DNA from: Amphritea opalescens
GTDB taxonomy: Bacteria > Pseudomonadota > Gammaproteobacteria > Pseudomonadales > Balneatricaceae
DNA: 64,000 nucleotides
Assembly (NCBI RefSeq): GCF_003957515.1
Contig: NZ_RQXW01000001.1
Span: 434,001-498,000, forward strand
Direction: 5' to 3'
The stretch's first letter is position 1. Each line of letters opens with the position of its first letter. The notes beneath the pieces are model-generated. The model was not told the origin of the DNA and ran no database searches. It worked only from the letters and a program-made list of their open reading frames with translations. The position numbers were made by a program, and so were the translations under genes. Positions 42,077 through 50,881 of this stretch are shown one piece after another.

Positions 42077-42955
42077 TTATGACTTAAATTTAAAGTTTTC
42101 TAGCAGAGAGTGAAGCCGTTCTATCTCACTCTCTTTTTCGTTTAACCGGGCTTCAAGCAGTGGTTCCAGATGACTTGAGGTGGCGCGCTGCTCCAGCTCT
42201 TGATAGCGTAAATCTTGCTGGCTAATAACCTGCTGAAGCTGATGTTTCTCTTTAATACTGCTGCGCTCAACATCAAATAGAGACTCTCTAAGCTGACGAT
42301 TTTCATCTTGCAGTGTTTGCAGATGTTTTTCTAGCCGTGAAGTCTCTCCTTCAAGGTACTGATTTTTATGTTGATACTCCAGTAATTCTTGCTGGCGATT
42401 ACCACTACCACCACGTTCCAGCTGCTCTAGGGTAATCTCATACTCTTTGATTTGGCGTCGAAGATCACGATTATCCGCCTCAAGCCGCATCTCTCTTTCG
42501 TCTTGCGCTAGCTGTTTTTTTTGTAGCTCTGCAATATACGCAAGGTTTTGCTGATTTTCAGCCATTAGTTTGTCAGATAGGTCCTGCAGGCGACGCAGAT
42601 CATCTCGATGAGTGGTATTTTGCCCTTCTAGTGATGTTTCTAGCTCAAGGTAGTGCTGTTCTAATTGCTGCCTCTGCTCGGATAACTGATGTTCCGCATA
42701 GGCGAGCGCCTGCTGCCACAATGTGTTGGCACTGTTAAATACCGGCTCAGGTATTTCAGGCCGAGCATTTTGCGCCAATAGCCTTTTACCTAGCCCCTGC
42801 CACCAGTCATTCAACGCTTTGTTAATAGTGGTCAGGCTGCCCGAGCCTAATTCATTGCGTACCATCTGCTGTGTAGGCCTGCGCCCGTCAGCCAGTAGGT
42901 TATCGGCGATCTCAAATACTTTCTCATAGGTTTTGGGCGGTGTTGTCTGCGTCAT
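42077..42955 (-). CDS. KfrA-type DNA-binding coiled-coil protein
   Basis: Residues 1-65 match the KfrA N-terminal DNA-binding domain (TYEKVFEIADNLLADGRRPT then TINKALNDWWQGLGKRL). Residues about 80-290 are a long coiled coil rich in Gln, Glu, Leu and Arg. KfrA of broad-host plasmids is an autoregulator with a role in partition, and chromosomal relatives exist in many proteobacteria. No plasmid replication or par genes are nearby. It heads the leftward series with the response regulator. Confidence 0.82.
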   Translation of the reverse strand: MTQTTPPKTYEKVFEIADNLLADGRRPTQQMVRNELGSGSLTTINKALNDWWQGLGKRLLAQNARPEIPEPVFNSANTLWQQALAYAEHQLSEQRQQLEQHYLELETSLEGQNTTHRDDLRRLQDLSDKLMAENQQNLAYIAELQKKQLAQDEREMRLEADNRDLRRQIKEYEITLEQLERGGSGNRQQELLEYQHKNQYLEGETSRLEKHLQTLQDENRQLRESLFDVERSSIKEKHQLQQVISQQDLRYQELEQRATSSHLEPLLEARLNEKESEIERLHSLLENFKFKS

Positions 42956-43176
42956 TGTTAGGCCAGAGTGATATTAAAAATACAGAATACATATTAGGTA
43001 TTGATCTTATATTACCGATAACTGATCGACCAGTTAAATCCATCGTCAGGGCTATATTAACCCATTAGCTCACTCAAAATGGTGAAGATGTCGCACAGTT
43101 TAATGCTGTCTCGCTTTGCTTTATCCCATTATCGATTTATGCTGAAACTAAAGTCATGTCATACAAGGAGCACCAC

Positions 43177-44181
43177 ATGCCTATCAGAGTCGCGATTAAT
43201 GGTTATGGACGTATCGGCCGAAATATTCTTCGCGCCCTTTACGAATCGGGTAAAAGCAACCAGATCAAAATTGTTGCTATCAACGATCTCGGTGACAGCA
43301 AGGTTAATGCGCATCTAACTGAGTTCGATAGCGTGCATGGTCATTTCAATTTTCCTATCAGCGCTGAAGACAATCAAATGACGGTGGATGGGGATGCCAT
43401 TAAGGTTATTAGTGAATCAGACCCTCATGCCCTACCGTGGGCCGAGCTAGATATTGATATTGTTTATGAGTGCACCGGACACTTCACCAGTCGCGAAGCC
43501 GCCGCGGTTCACTTAGATCAGGGCGCTAAACGGGTTTTAGTCTCAGCCCCAGCTAAAAATGCCGACGCCACCATTGTCTACGGCGTCAACCATAGCATTC
43601 TCAAACCTGAGCACAGAGTCATATCTAACGCTTCCTGCACAACGAACTGCCTAGCCCCTGTCGCTAAAATATTAAACGATAATATCGGCATCACTGAAGG
43701 CATTATGACTACGATTCATGCCTATACCAACGATCAGCACCTGCTCGACGTGTATAGCAATGATATCTATCGTGCGCGCGCCGCGGGTTTATCGATGATA
43801 CCGACTCGAACAGGCGCTGCCGAAGCGGTTGGCATTGTCATGCCTGAGCTTAAAGGAAAGCTGACAGGGCTTGCTGTGCGCGTACCCACCGCTAACGTAT
43901 CACTCGTAGATCTATGCTTTAGGCCTGGTCGCAAAACCTCGGTCGATGAAATTAATCAATTAATGCGAGAAGCATCACAAGGCAGTTTGAAAAACATATT
44001 GGAATATAATGAGTTACCGCTGGTATCGGTGGATTTCAATCACCATTCAGCATCATCTATATTTGATAGTAATCAGACCCATGTGATGGATGGATTGGTG
44101 AAAGTATTTGCTTGGTATGACAATGAGTGGGGTTTTTCAAACCGAATGCTAGATACTACGCTCGAAATTTTTCGCGATTAA
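43177..44181 (+). CDS. gap: Type I glyceraldehyde-3-phosphate dehydrogenase
   Basis: It oxidises glyceraldehyde 3-phosphate to 1,3-bisphosphoglycerate with NAD(P). The 334 residues begin [20 protein letters not shown] (Rossmann), carry the catalytic Cys in [12 protein letters not shown] and catalytic His in [10 protein letters not shown]. Erythrose-4-phosphate dehydrogenase (Epd) is the close alternative, and [10 protein letters not shown] and the loop INDLGDS are shared, but HAYTNDQ favours GAPDH. ATG 43177 is chosen because AAGGAG is six bases upstream; an ATG seven codons earlier overlaps that site. It is followed by convergent tRNA genes. Confidence 0.88.
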   Translation: MPIRVAINGYGRIGRNILRALYESGKSNQIKIVAINDLGDSKVNAHLTEFDSVHGHFNFPISAEDNQMTVDGDAIKVISESDPHALPWAELDIDIVYECTGHFTSREAAAVHLDQGAKRVLVSAPAKNADATIVYGVNHSILKPEHRVISNASCTTNCLAPVAKILNDNIGITEGIMTTIHAYTNDQHLLDVYSNDIYRARAAGLSMIPTRTGAAEAVGIVMPELKGKLTGLAVRVPTANVSLVDLCFRPGRKTSVDEINQLMREASQGSLKNILEYNELPLVSVDFNHHSASSIFDSNQTHVMDGLVKVFAWYDNEWGFSNRMLDTTLEIFRD

Positions 44182-44260
44182 TCACACAGTTTAAATATAT
44201 TGAAGCTGGAGGATTTGGCTTTAACAGGAAGGAAAACTAAGAACATATTGAAAGTGAAGT

Positions 44261-44336
44261 TGGAGCGGAATATCGGGCTCGAACCGACGACCTGAACCTT
44301 GGCAAGGTTCCGCTCTACCAACTGAGCTAATTCCGC
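44261..44336 (-). tRNA. tRNA-Gly (GCC), copy 1
   Basis: The reverse strand starts GCGGAATTAGCTCAGTTGG, has an anticodon loop CTTGCCAAG giving GCC, a TTCGAGC T-loop and encoded CCA at 44261-44263. Its 76 bases appear identical to the copy at 50882-50957. Confidence 0.96.
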
Positions 44337-44382
44337 TTCACTTGTTGTTGCTACAATCATGACTGATTGGCTAATCATAAAA

Positions 44383-44469
44383 TGGTGCCCGGAGCCGGAC
44401 TTGAACCGGCACGACCTTTCAGTCGGGAGATTTTAAGTCTCCTATGTCTACCGATTCCATCATCCGGGC
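44383..44469 (-). tRNA. tRNA-Leu (TAA)
   Basis: 87 bases on the reverse strand with GCCCGGATGATGGAATCGG at the 5' end, the anticodon stem-loop GGAGA-CTTAAAA-TCTCC (anticodon TAA), a long variable arm and encoded CCA. It normally follows tRNA-Gly and tRNA-Cys downstream of pgsA (glyW-cysT-leuZ); here 6.3 kb separates it from tRNA-Cys. Confidence 0.95.
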
Positions 44470-44875
44470 AAAACATAAAGACTCAGCTGTAATTTAACTG
44501 ACTCTGTCTAAGTTGAGGCTTGCTTCAAATCCCTTTCAGCTCAACAACTTGAGGGCTATTATCCGAATCTAAAGATGAAATGCAAGCCCTATCTGCCAAT
44601 ATTTTTACGACGGATCATAACCGCCAAATCGCAAGGCAAAATGTGCTTATCGGCTAAGACGTTAACTGCCCTCTTGCAAGCCGCTGAATCGAAACAGGTT
44701 TAGCCGAGTCTGCGTGTAGCTTGCGCTGTGATTTTCGAGTAGCAACAGCGAGGCACCCCAGTGGCCGCGACAACAGCGGCTTGCGAGGATAAGCGCTATC
44801 CTCGAATAGCCCAATCCTCAAGGGGACGCTTAACTCAGTCAAGCTCAGCCAAGCCCCGTCGGAAATATTAGATGA
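44470..44875. other. 406-base gap between the AAA-operon end and tRNA-Leu
   Basis: It holds a candidate stable-RNA promoter (44558-44585, reverse) and a hairpin CGAGGATA-AGCGC-TATCCTCG at 44784-44804 after the last operon gene. A 62-codon reverse frame at 44654-44842 has no ribosome site and was not called. This is likely the left junction of the inserted operon. Confidence 0.45.
44558..44585 (-). promoter_or_regulatory. Candidate promoter for tRNA-Leu/tRNA-Gly
   Basis: Reverse strand TTGCAT (44580-44585), 16-base spacer, GATAAT (44558-44563), followed by the GC-rich discriminator AGCCCTC typical of stringently controlled stable-RNA promoters. It lies about 90 bases before tRNA-Leu. It would let the separated tRNAs be expressed on their own. 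The -35 match is weak. Confidence 0.4.
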
Positions 44876-46207
44876 CTACACTTTGGCGTTATCGTAGCGC
44901 TCATCTTCAGAGGCGGTATTTAATAACTCATACTTGATCCCCAATAGAGGCACCTCCTCTTCTGAGCCATAGGTTGCCAGAATCGCTTCGAGGGTTTTGC
45001 GGGTGCTACGAATACGAGGCGAATAATGAGATAGCTGAATATTCTTCGATAACATCGAAAAGAGTTTCTTGCTGTCATCGCCAAGGCTTTCGTATGAGTC
45101 CTGCGCCGCCTTATAAAGATCATCCTGCTTAGCCGCCTCAGCAGCGCCATAAAGAATCTGTTCTGTTTCGGCATAACGCTGGGAAAAGGCAAATTTAATG
45201 TGCTGCGAGCTTGGTAGATTATCGATCAAGTCCACCAAAAAAAGCGCGCCCGTATTGAAATACAGACGCTCACCCGATTGGTTAGCTGTCGTATGGGTCA
45301 TCAAAAAGTAACCCGCCAATAATACTTCTGGGCTCCAGCGACCAAGATCAGATCCAGCACTCTCTTTTAACTCATTGAGCTCAGAAATATAAAAACAGAA
45401 GGGTAATAATGGATGTACTTTATCATTCGAGCCGGTCAAGGAGTTGCTGACTTCTTGGAGATCAAGCCGCTCCATAATGGCGTTTTTGGCATCACTCAAC
45501 CAGCTTTCGGAGCTTCCCGCACCGATAAACTGACCTTTAAAATAACCCTGTTTATAGGCGTCTAGTAGGAGTGTTTTCTTACCCGGCGCTTGTACTGAAA
45601 TATTCCATGATTCATTAACCGATGAATACTTGAAAGCTAAATCAATAGCATCGACAAGCTGTTGAATATGCTGCTTTATATCAGTATGAAGCCCTTCCAA
45701 CACATCGGTAATTCCGTTCTTATTGGTGGCTAAAATCTCTTGGATGTAGCTCGCTTTATGTTGATCATCAATGAAGTTGATAACAGAGTATTTAGCCGCT
45801 GTTTCACGTTTAAGGAAGGAATAAAACCCCTCTTCAAAGCGGTTCGAAGCCGAGACTAGGCTGTTGGCCGACTGAGTAATAGCGTAGTAGTTATCAATCA
45901 ACTGTTCGTGCAAACCTTCGTAATAGGTATGCAGCTCTTGCGACTGCTGACGCGCCGAAATATCCGCCGTACGAGAAGCGATTGCAATGGCCACATAGGC
46001 CCCCGCAAAGGCGATGGGCAAGCCAATGATCAGGTTAAGGGAGTCGGCGACGGTGGACCATTGATCAAAGCTCAGTAACGCCAACATATCGGCAGGACGG
46101 ACCCACCATAACGTCACCGCAAACAGAATCAGCGAGATAAATAGGAGGAAAATGATCCCTAATTTAAAATCACGAAACTCACGATTTTTTCTAGGTGAAC
46201 GAGACAT
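44876..46207 (-). CDS. Membrane protein of the AAA-protease operon (443 aa), unknown
   Basis: Two membrane helices near the N-terminus (about 15-34 KLGIIFLLFISLILFAVTLW and about 56-78 LNLIIGLPIAFAGAYVAIAI) are followed by a helical cytosolic domain (80-443). The region from about 80 has coiled-coil character (ADISARQQSQELHTYYEGLH), and the rest shows no known family. The gene starts two bases after the preceding gene, so it is translationally coupled to it. In the operon it could anchor or activate the soluble protease at the membrane. That role is inference. Confidence 0.72.
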   Translation of the reverse strand: MSRSPRKNREFRDFKLGIIFLLFISLILFAVTLWWVRPADMLALLSFDQWSTVADSLNLIIGLPIAFAGAYVAIAIASRTADISARQQSQELHTYYEGLHEQLIDNYYAITQSANSLVSASNRFEEGFYSFLKRETAAKYSVINFIDDQHKASYIQEILATNKNGITDVLEGLHTDIKQHIQQLVDAIDLAFKYSSVNESWNISVQAPGKKTLLLDAYKQGYFKGQFIGAGSSESWLSDAKNAIMERLDLQEVSNSLTGSNDKVHPLLPFCFYISELNELKESAGSDLGRWSPEVLLAGYFLMTHTTANQSGERLYFNTGALFLVDLIDNLPSSQHIKFAFSQRYAETEQILYGAAEAAKQDDLYKAAQDSYESLGDDSKKLFSMLSKNIQLSHYSPRIRSTRKTLEAILATYGSEEEVPLLGIKYELLNTASEDERYDNAKV

Positions 46208-46209
46208 CT

Positions 46210-46773
46210 TTATTTTATCCCCTGATTGCGCCGCTTAATCTCAACCAATAGCTCTAGTTGCTGGTCGGAATTCATTTTGGATATTTCATGGCTTAAATCA
46301 GACTTGTAATCCAGAAGTGGCAAACGGCCCTCTTCGACGGCAGCCCTGACATCTTGATCATTGGTATCGATTAAAGTGATCAAGGCCTTAACCACGCGAA
46401 TAACCTGCTGCTTGGTCAAGGAGGCGTCTTCCAGTGGGAAGTCTACAATCATTCGGATCTCGCCATCCCGGTGGTCATAATCATAAAAGCAGAGTTTTTT
46501 CTCGAAGGATTTTCGAATAGCGACTTCAAAAAAGGCCTTACGATTATTCCGGTCGACACAGTTATAAAGCTTAGGAACAATAAACTTAATTAACTCACCG
46601 TTCTCCTGTACAGAAAACAGGACGGTAGCGTAGTGATCACCATCCTTATCTTTATATACCTTGGTGGGAAATCCTGAATAGATATACCCTCCGCCACTGT
46701 CATTGGGGTTAGATTTATATTTCCAGCCAATATCATCGAGAAGCGCTTCCAGCTGTTTAAACGACGTCGCCAC
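46210..46773 (-). CDS. YbjN-like small protein B of the AAA-protease operon (187 aa)
   Basis: The soluble protein has strand-helix pattern GELIKFIVPKLYNC, KAFFEVAIRKSFEKKLCFYD, GEIRMIVDFPLEDASLTKQQ. The same layout is found in the next protein, at 46843-47346 (GEFLQIRTVQHL, AALLNWMLYKNYQTKLGAWE, HHISIGFPIEDGDVTLKQF), so the two are paralogues. The fold resembles YbjN and type III secretion chaperones of the CesT kind. Start is GTG 46773 after GGGG. An intrinsic terminator in front of it suggests lower expression than the upstream genes. Confidence 0.68.
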   Translation of the reverse strand: MATSFKQLEALLDDIGWKYKSNPNDSGGGYIYSGFPTKVYKDKDGDHYATVLFSVQENGELIKFIVPKLYNCVDRNNRKAFFEVAIRKSFEKKLCFYDYDHRDGEIRMIVDFPLEDASLTKQQVIRVVKALITLIDTNDQDVRAAVEEGRLPLLDYKSDLSHEISKMNSDQQLELLVEIKRRNQGIK

Positions 46774-46792
46774 ACCAATCCCCTTTCACTCT

Positions 46793-46824
46793 ATAAAAAT
46801 AAGGCCAAACAGTGGTTTGGCCTT
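46793..46824 (-). terminator. Intra-operon terminator/attenuator
   Basis: On the reverse strand AAGGCCAAAC-CACT-GTTTGGCCTT forms a perfect 10-pair stem followed by ATTTTTATAG. It lies between the two YbjN-like genes, 18 bases after the stop of the first. It would end part of the transcripts and lower expression of the last two genes. Confidence 0.82.
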
Positions 46825-46842
46825 GTTAAAAATGATGACTCA

Positions 46843-47346
46843 TTAAATACCAGTATTACCATCGAGCGCGGCCAGCTGAGCCAGTAGCTCTTGGCGCTTA
46901 AGCTCTTTAGGGTCGGTCTCTACCTCAACACCTAAGGTCTCTTTCATCTCTGGAATCAGTTCGCAGCTTGAGGCAATGGTCTGCAGCATACGGGTGAACT
47001 GTTTCAGCGTTACATCACCATCTTCTATCGGAAAACCAATGCTGATGTGGTGGTCATAATCACTTGGGTCGTATTCCCATGCGCCCAGCTTGGTCTGATA
47101 GTTTTTATAGAGCATCCAGTTGAGTAGCGCCGCTCGATGCTCATCTGTAGAGTCTTTCACTAGATCATCAAGGTGCTGTACGGTGCGTATTTGCAAGAAC
47201 TCTCCATCTTCCATCAGGCGAATGACAATCATGACCTGGCCATTTTCGTCTTTCGCGCCTGTCAGCAGCGTGGTTTCGTCTTTTGATTGAAAATTAAAAT
47301 CTAACTCACCCAAATACTGCTCAATCTTGCTTAACGTAATTGCCAT
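46843..47346 (-). CDS. YbjN-like small protein A of the AAA-protease operon (167 aa)
   Basis: Paralogue of the 187-residue protein with shared pattern: an N-terminal helix (LSKIEQYLGELDFNFQ), central strands (GQVMIVIRLMEDGEFLQIRT), a helix (RAALLNWMLYKNYQTKLGAW) and GFPIEDGDVTLKQF. A charged tail (KELKRQELLAQLAALD) ends it. Its ATG overlaps the stop of the AAA-protease gene in TAATG, so expression is tightly coupled, as expected for a binding partner or adaptor. YbjN-type identity is by pattern only. Confidence 0.7.
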   Translation of the reverse strand: MAITLSKIEQYLGELDFNFQSKDETTLLTGAKDENGQVMIVIRLMEDGEFLQIRTVQHLDDLVKDSTDEHRAALLNWMLYKNYQTKLGAWEYDPSDYDHHISIGFPIEDGDVTLKQFTRMLQTIASSCELIPEMKETLGVEVETDPKELKRQELLAQLAALDGNTGI

Positions 47347-50096
47347 TAAAAACTCTCCATTAACTTACAGAATGTTGTCTGATCCAATACTTCTTCATCT
47401 AAAACTGCTTCAGCGACGGCTTCGATTTTATGCCAGTGCTGTGACACCAGATCACGGGTGTTGGCTGTTGCCTCATCGATCCAGCATGAAACTCTTTCAT
47501 CTACCTTATCTTGATACGATGGATGGCCTGTATAGCCCCTTAATGCTTCAACATTAAGGTTATAAAGACTTTCATCCATTCCCCAGCAACCGATAGCGAG
47601 CCAGGCATAGTGCATCGCCTGTTTTAGGTCTCCAGCAGCGCCGCTGTCTAGCCCTTGATCGTTAAACTTTTTGAACTGAGCTTCTCGCCCCGCCAATGCC
47701 ACGCAAGACATATTAAACAGAAACGCTCGGGTGTAATCGTGACTTTGCTCGTTATCATAGGAAACCATGCCGAGAAAGTTCGCGCGTGCCACCACAGTAA
47801 TCTGCTCAATACGCCGTTCTGGCAGTAATATGTGGGAAATGACGGCATGTGCCGCTTCGTGATAAGCCGTCTCTTTAAGGTGCTGACGGCTATTCTCTAA
47901 GTTTAATGGTTGACCATATTTTAGCGTATTGATCTGCTCTAAGAGGCATTGCTGATCGATCTTCTGAATCCCCTCACGCAGAGCAAACAGAATCGTTTCA
48001 CGGGAGACTTTTTGCAGATCTGCACCGCTGAAACCGGCGGTTAATAGCAATACCTGATCAATATCGATATTTGAATCGAAAATATCTTTGGCCAACATTT
48101 TGCGGATAAACCAGCTACGGGCATCTTTATCTAGCTGCGGCACTTCATAGTGTAAATCGATACGGCCAGAGCGCAGTATCGCTGAGTCAATCAGCTCTTT
48201 GCGGTTGGTGGCGGCGATAATAAACACGTCATCCTCATTACCGCTAAAACCATCGATCTCAACGAGCATACGGTTGACCAGCGCATCAGCATGAGGGCCA
48301 GCGGAGCCCCGTTTCGGTAACGCATCGATCTCATCGATAAAAATAACAGAGGGCGCGTATTCTCGCGCTCGGGCAAATAGCTTACGAATAAAGTCTTCAT
48401 TGAGCAGATCATTGCCCGAACAGGAGAGGAAGGGTAAATCTGCTTGATGCGCAAAGGCTTTGGCTAGCAAAGTCTTACCTGTACCGGGGACACCATAGAG
48501 CAACATGCCTTTCGGTGGCTGCACTCCTTGCTGAGACAGGTATTCCCGCTCTTTGAGTAGATGGATGACCTCATTGAGGCGCGCTTTAATTTTGTGATGA
48601 CCGGCTATCTGCTCAAAGGAAACATCCGGTAGGTCAACTTGGATACCGGAGGCATCAGTAAAGTCATCTTCTTTGGCCAGTTTTTCGATGCGCGCCTGGG
48701 TATATTGCAACAACAAAACACCATCGGTTTCACTGATCTCAAAATCAAAGAATACTCGTTGATGCTTGGTGGCCAGTTGGTTCGGCAGATGAATGAAATC
48801 TAACTCAGCCAGAAAAGCCTCGGCGCTTTCGCTTAGCGAGATAACAACTCGCTCTACATTAATATCGGGGTGTTGCAGCAAATAATCAGTGATCGGGTCA
48901 AATGCAAAATCCCCTATCCGTGACTTCATCTCGCGGGTATCGAAGTTTGGTGCAAACCTTAATACCAGCAGTGGCACTAAGGTTTCGAGACGTTTGAACT
49001 GTACCGCTAGACCAAGCTTGCTTTCAAAAGACTGGCTATCATCAATCAATAACTGTGTCGCAATCTTAGATAAACCCGAAAGCGACAGTTTCTTAAATAG
49101 AACAACACTACCCTGCGCTAAACGGGACAGCAGTTCAGGCGGGATCGCCGCAACGGTGTTGCCGCTCTCTATCTTGGTTTCTTTACGAATCACTTGAAGC
49201 AGTGTTTCCCGTGCCTGATGCGGGCTACTTGCTGTTTGGCTCGTAAAAGTGCGATTACTGTAGAGGCTGCTGCCTAGATTAGAGGTGAAAACAATAATGG
49301 TCTCTCTGAAATCTATCTCATCGCCACTATATTCATCTTTTAGATAGCCCGCCGACAGCATTCTCAAGAGAGATGTCTGCACGCGGGTATGGGATTTTTC
49401 TATCTCATCGAAGATGATAATCGACTTAGGGTGATCCTTCACAAACTGGGTCAGCTGACCTTCCCCGGCGCTTTCAAACCCTTTACGCAGGCCGACCAGC
49501 GCAAACCCCTCTTTCTCAGAGTTTAGCTGAGTCATATCAAATGACTTAACTTTATAGCCCTGCAGCCCTAAGCTGAGGATTTCCGCCATATAGGTTTTAC
49601 CGGTTGCCGGCGGTCCTAAAAATGAAAAGATAGCTCGAGGACGGTTAGTTTTTTCTGCCCATGACATCTTCATGACAGCATCGCTAACCGCCTCTACCGC
49701 CTCGTCTTGGTCAAATATTTGGCTAGTGAGTAGCTCTTTCATCTCAGCAAGGCTGGCGACAACGGATTTATAAAGCCCTTTGCGAATGCTGATATAGAGG
49801 TCTGACACAGTCGACTCAAAAGAGATACCTGCCGCTTTGAGCTCTGCAATCAATGCTTGAACCTCCGGCGCGTAGGATACTCGCTCTTTAGAGGCGATCT
49901 GTTCTAACAGCTGGGAGGAAAAGAGTTCTGATTTTTCGTGAGGCGTTACAATATCGACAAGTTCACACACCTTGGCGAAAGCGACATCATCGGCAGGTTT
50001 TAGCGCGGTCAATGATTGCTGAATATGGGAGATAGCGATTCGTGAAGCGCTCTCTTGCAAAGCAAAAACTTTTGCGCCTAATAAGATCTTTCGCAT
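47346..50096 (-). CDS. Clp-type AAA+ / FtsH-type AAA+ / M41-like peptidase fusion (916 aa)
   Basis: Residues 1-120 are a helical N-domain. Residues about 125-380 are a Clp-type AAA+ module: Walker A GPPATGKT (161-168), Walker B IIIFDEIEK (226-234) and PPELLSRL (319-326). Residues about 490-730 are an FtsH-type AAA+ module: FEQIAGHHKIKARLNEVIHL, Walker A GVPGTGKT (535-542), Walker B VIFIDEIDA (584-592) and the second region ATNRKELIDSAILRSGRID. Residues about 740-916 are an M41-like peptidase: HEAAH (746-750) and LDSGAAGDLKQA with the third ligand Asp823. There are no membrane helices, unlike FtsH. All catalytic residues for both ATPases and the protease are present. I know no described family with this domain order. 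Confidence 0.9.
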   Translation of the reverse strand: MRKILLGAKVFALQESASRIAISHIQQSLTALKPADDVAFAKVCELVDIVTPHEKSELFSSQLLEQIASKERVSYAPEVQALIAELKAAGISFESTVSDLYISIRKGLYKSVVASLAEMKELLTSQIFDQDEAVEAVSDAVMKMSWAEKTNRPRAIFSFLGPPATGKTYMAEILSLGLQGYKVKSFDMTQLNSEKEGFALVGLRKGFESAGEGQLTQFVKDHPKSIIIFDEIEKSHTRVQTSLLRMLSAGYLKDEYSGDEIDFRETIIVFTSNLGSSLYSNRTFTSQTASSPHQARETLLQVIRKETKIESGNTVAAIPPELLSRLAQGSVVLFKKLSLSGLSKIATQLLIDDSQSFESKLGLAVQFKRLETLVPLLVLRFAPNFDTREMKSRIGDFAFDPITDYLLQHPDINVERVVISLSESAEAFLAELDFIHLPNQLATKHQRVFFDFEISETDGVLLLQYTQARIEKLAKEDDFTDASGIQVDLPDVSFEQIAGHHKIKARLNEVIHLLKEREYLSQQGVQPPKGMLLYGVPGTGKTLLAKAFAHQADLPFLSCSGNDLLNEDFIRKLFARAREYAPSVIFIDEIDALPKRGSAGPHADALVNRMLVEIDGFSGNEDDVFIIAATNRKELIDSAILRSGRIDLHYEVPQLDKDARSWFIRKMLAKDIFDSNIDIDQVLLLTAGFSGADLQKVSRETILFALREGIQKIDQQCLLEQINTLKYGQPLNLENSRQHLKETAYHEAAHAVISHILLPERRIEQITVVARANFLGMVSYDNEQSHDYTRAFLFNMSCVALAGREAQFKKFNDQGLDSGAAGDLKQAMHYAWLAIGCWGMDESLYNLNVEALRGYTGHPSYQDKVDERVSCWIDEATANTRDLVSQHWHKIEAVAEAVLDEEVLDQTTFCKLMESF

Positions 50097-50217
50097 GTTG
50101 TATTATCCTAATGGCGAATGATGTAGCCCAACGACTTTAATCATTCTGTCGCTTACAAAACGTCAGCAACCCATTTTCAGCTGCTGCTATAAATCCATTT
50201 ATCTATCACGATTACTT

Positions 50218-50526
50218 ATGGCAAAAAAAAAGCGAAGCACTAGGCAATACAATGAGTTAATAAACTTGCAAACAAAGGCGTTTAAACCGCATCCTTCATT
50301 TTGCATTAATTTTATTCATACAGCTGATGTTATCAAAATTGATGATGACCACCTACTAACTTTGCCCCAAATATTGATACAACTCCCCCATATTGGGTGG
50401 AAAATAATTGAATATTCAACAGATAACGAAAACTGCTCATTTTTCATCAGCTTTAGGCTGTTTTATCGACAACTCCAGCGTTGTATGAAAAAACTAAATT
50501 ATGGCGATCGGCGCAAGTGCGACTGA
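50218..50526 (+). CDS. Hypothetical protein (102 aa), divergent from the AAA-protease gene
   Basis: The frame starts MAKKKRSTRQYNELINLQTK, is basic at both ends and contains HLLTLPQILIQLPHIGWKII. There is no clear ribosome site. AT-rich. It lies 121 bases from the AAA-protease start, in a position for a divergent regulator, but no DNA-binding motif is seen. May be a non-coding open frame. Confidence 0.3.
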   Translation: MAKKKRSTRQYNELINLQTKAFKPHPSFCINFIHTADVIKIDDDHLLTLPQILIQLPHIGWKIIEYSTDNENCSFFISFRLFYRQLQRCMKKLNYGDRRKCD

Positions 50527-50723
50527 TAGCGATATAACAGAGAGCTGTCATAATCAATCGAGCATATAGTGTAAAGCGACGAATTACACGGAGAACTAAG
50601 GGGGACGAATCGGTGAAAGTAGTGCGTATCGATACGGAAATTACCGGTGGTTGGTACGCATAAGTGACTACTGTATATTCGGAAAAGATATTCGGATTTA
50701 TTCGGAAATCAAAATTCAGACAT

Positions 50724-50745
50724 AAAAAAAGCCACATAAGTGACT
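50724..50745 (-). terminator. Terminator after tRNA-Cys
   Basis: On the reverse strand AGTCAC-TTAT-GTGGCT then a run of seven T residues (with one G-U pair in the stem). It ends the tRNA-Gly/tRNA-Cys transcript before the inserted operon. Confidence 0.6.
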
Positions 50746-50764
50746 GTTTTACTGATGCTTTAAA

Positions 50765-50838
50765 TGGAGGCGCGGGTCGGAATCGAACCGGCGTTCACGG
50801 AGTTGCAGTCCGCTGCATGACCACTCTGCCACCGCGCC
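50765..50838 (-). tRNA. tRNA-Cys (GCA)
   Basis: 74 bases on the reverse strand: 5' GGCGCGGTGGCAGAGTGG, anticodon loop CTGCAAC giving GCA, TTCGATTC T-loop and encoded CCA. It follows tRNA-Gly as in the usual array behind pgsA. Confidence 0.96.
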
Positions 50839-50881
50839 TAAGGTAATTTACTTACCAACCATATTTACCCTAGAGTAAATA

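Noticed and set aside
44178-44378. 66-codon reverse frame downstream of gap
   Set aside because: It runs through tRNA-Gly and ends inside tRNA spacer; it is a shadow of the tRNA gene.
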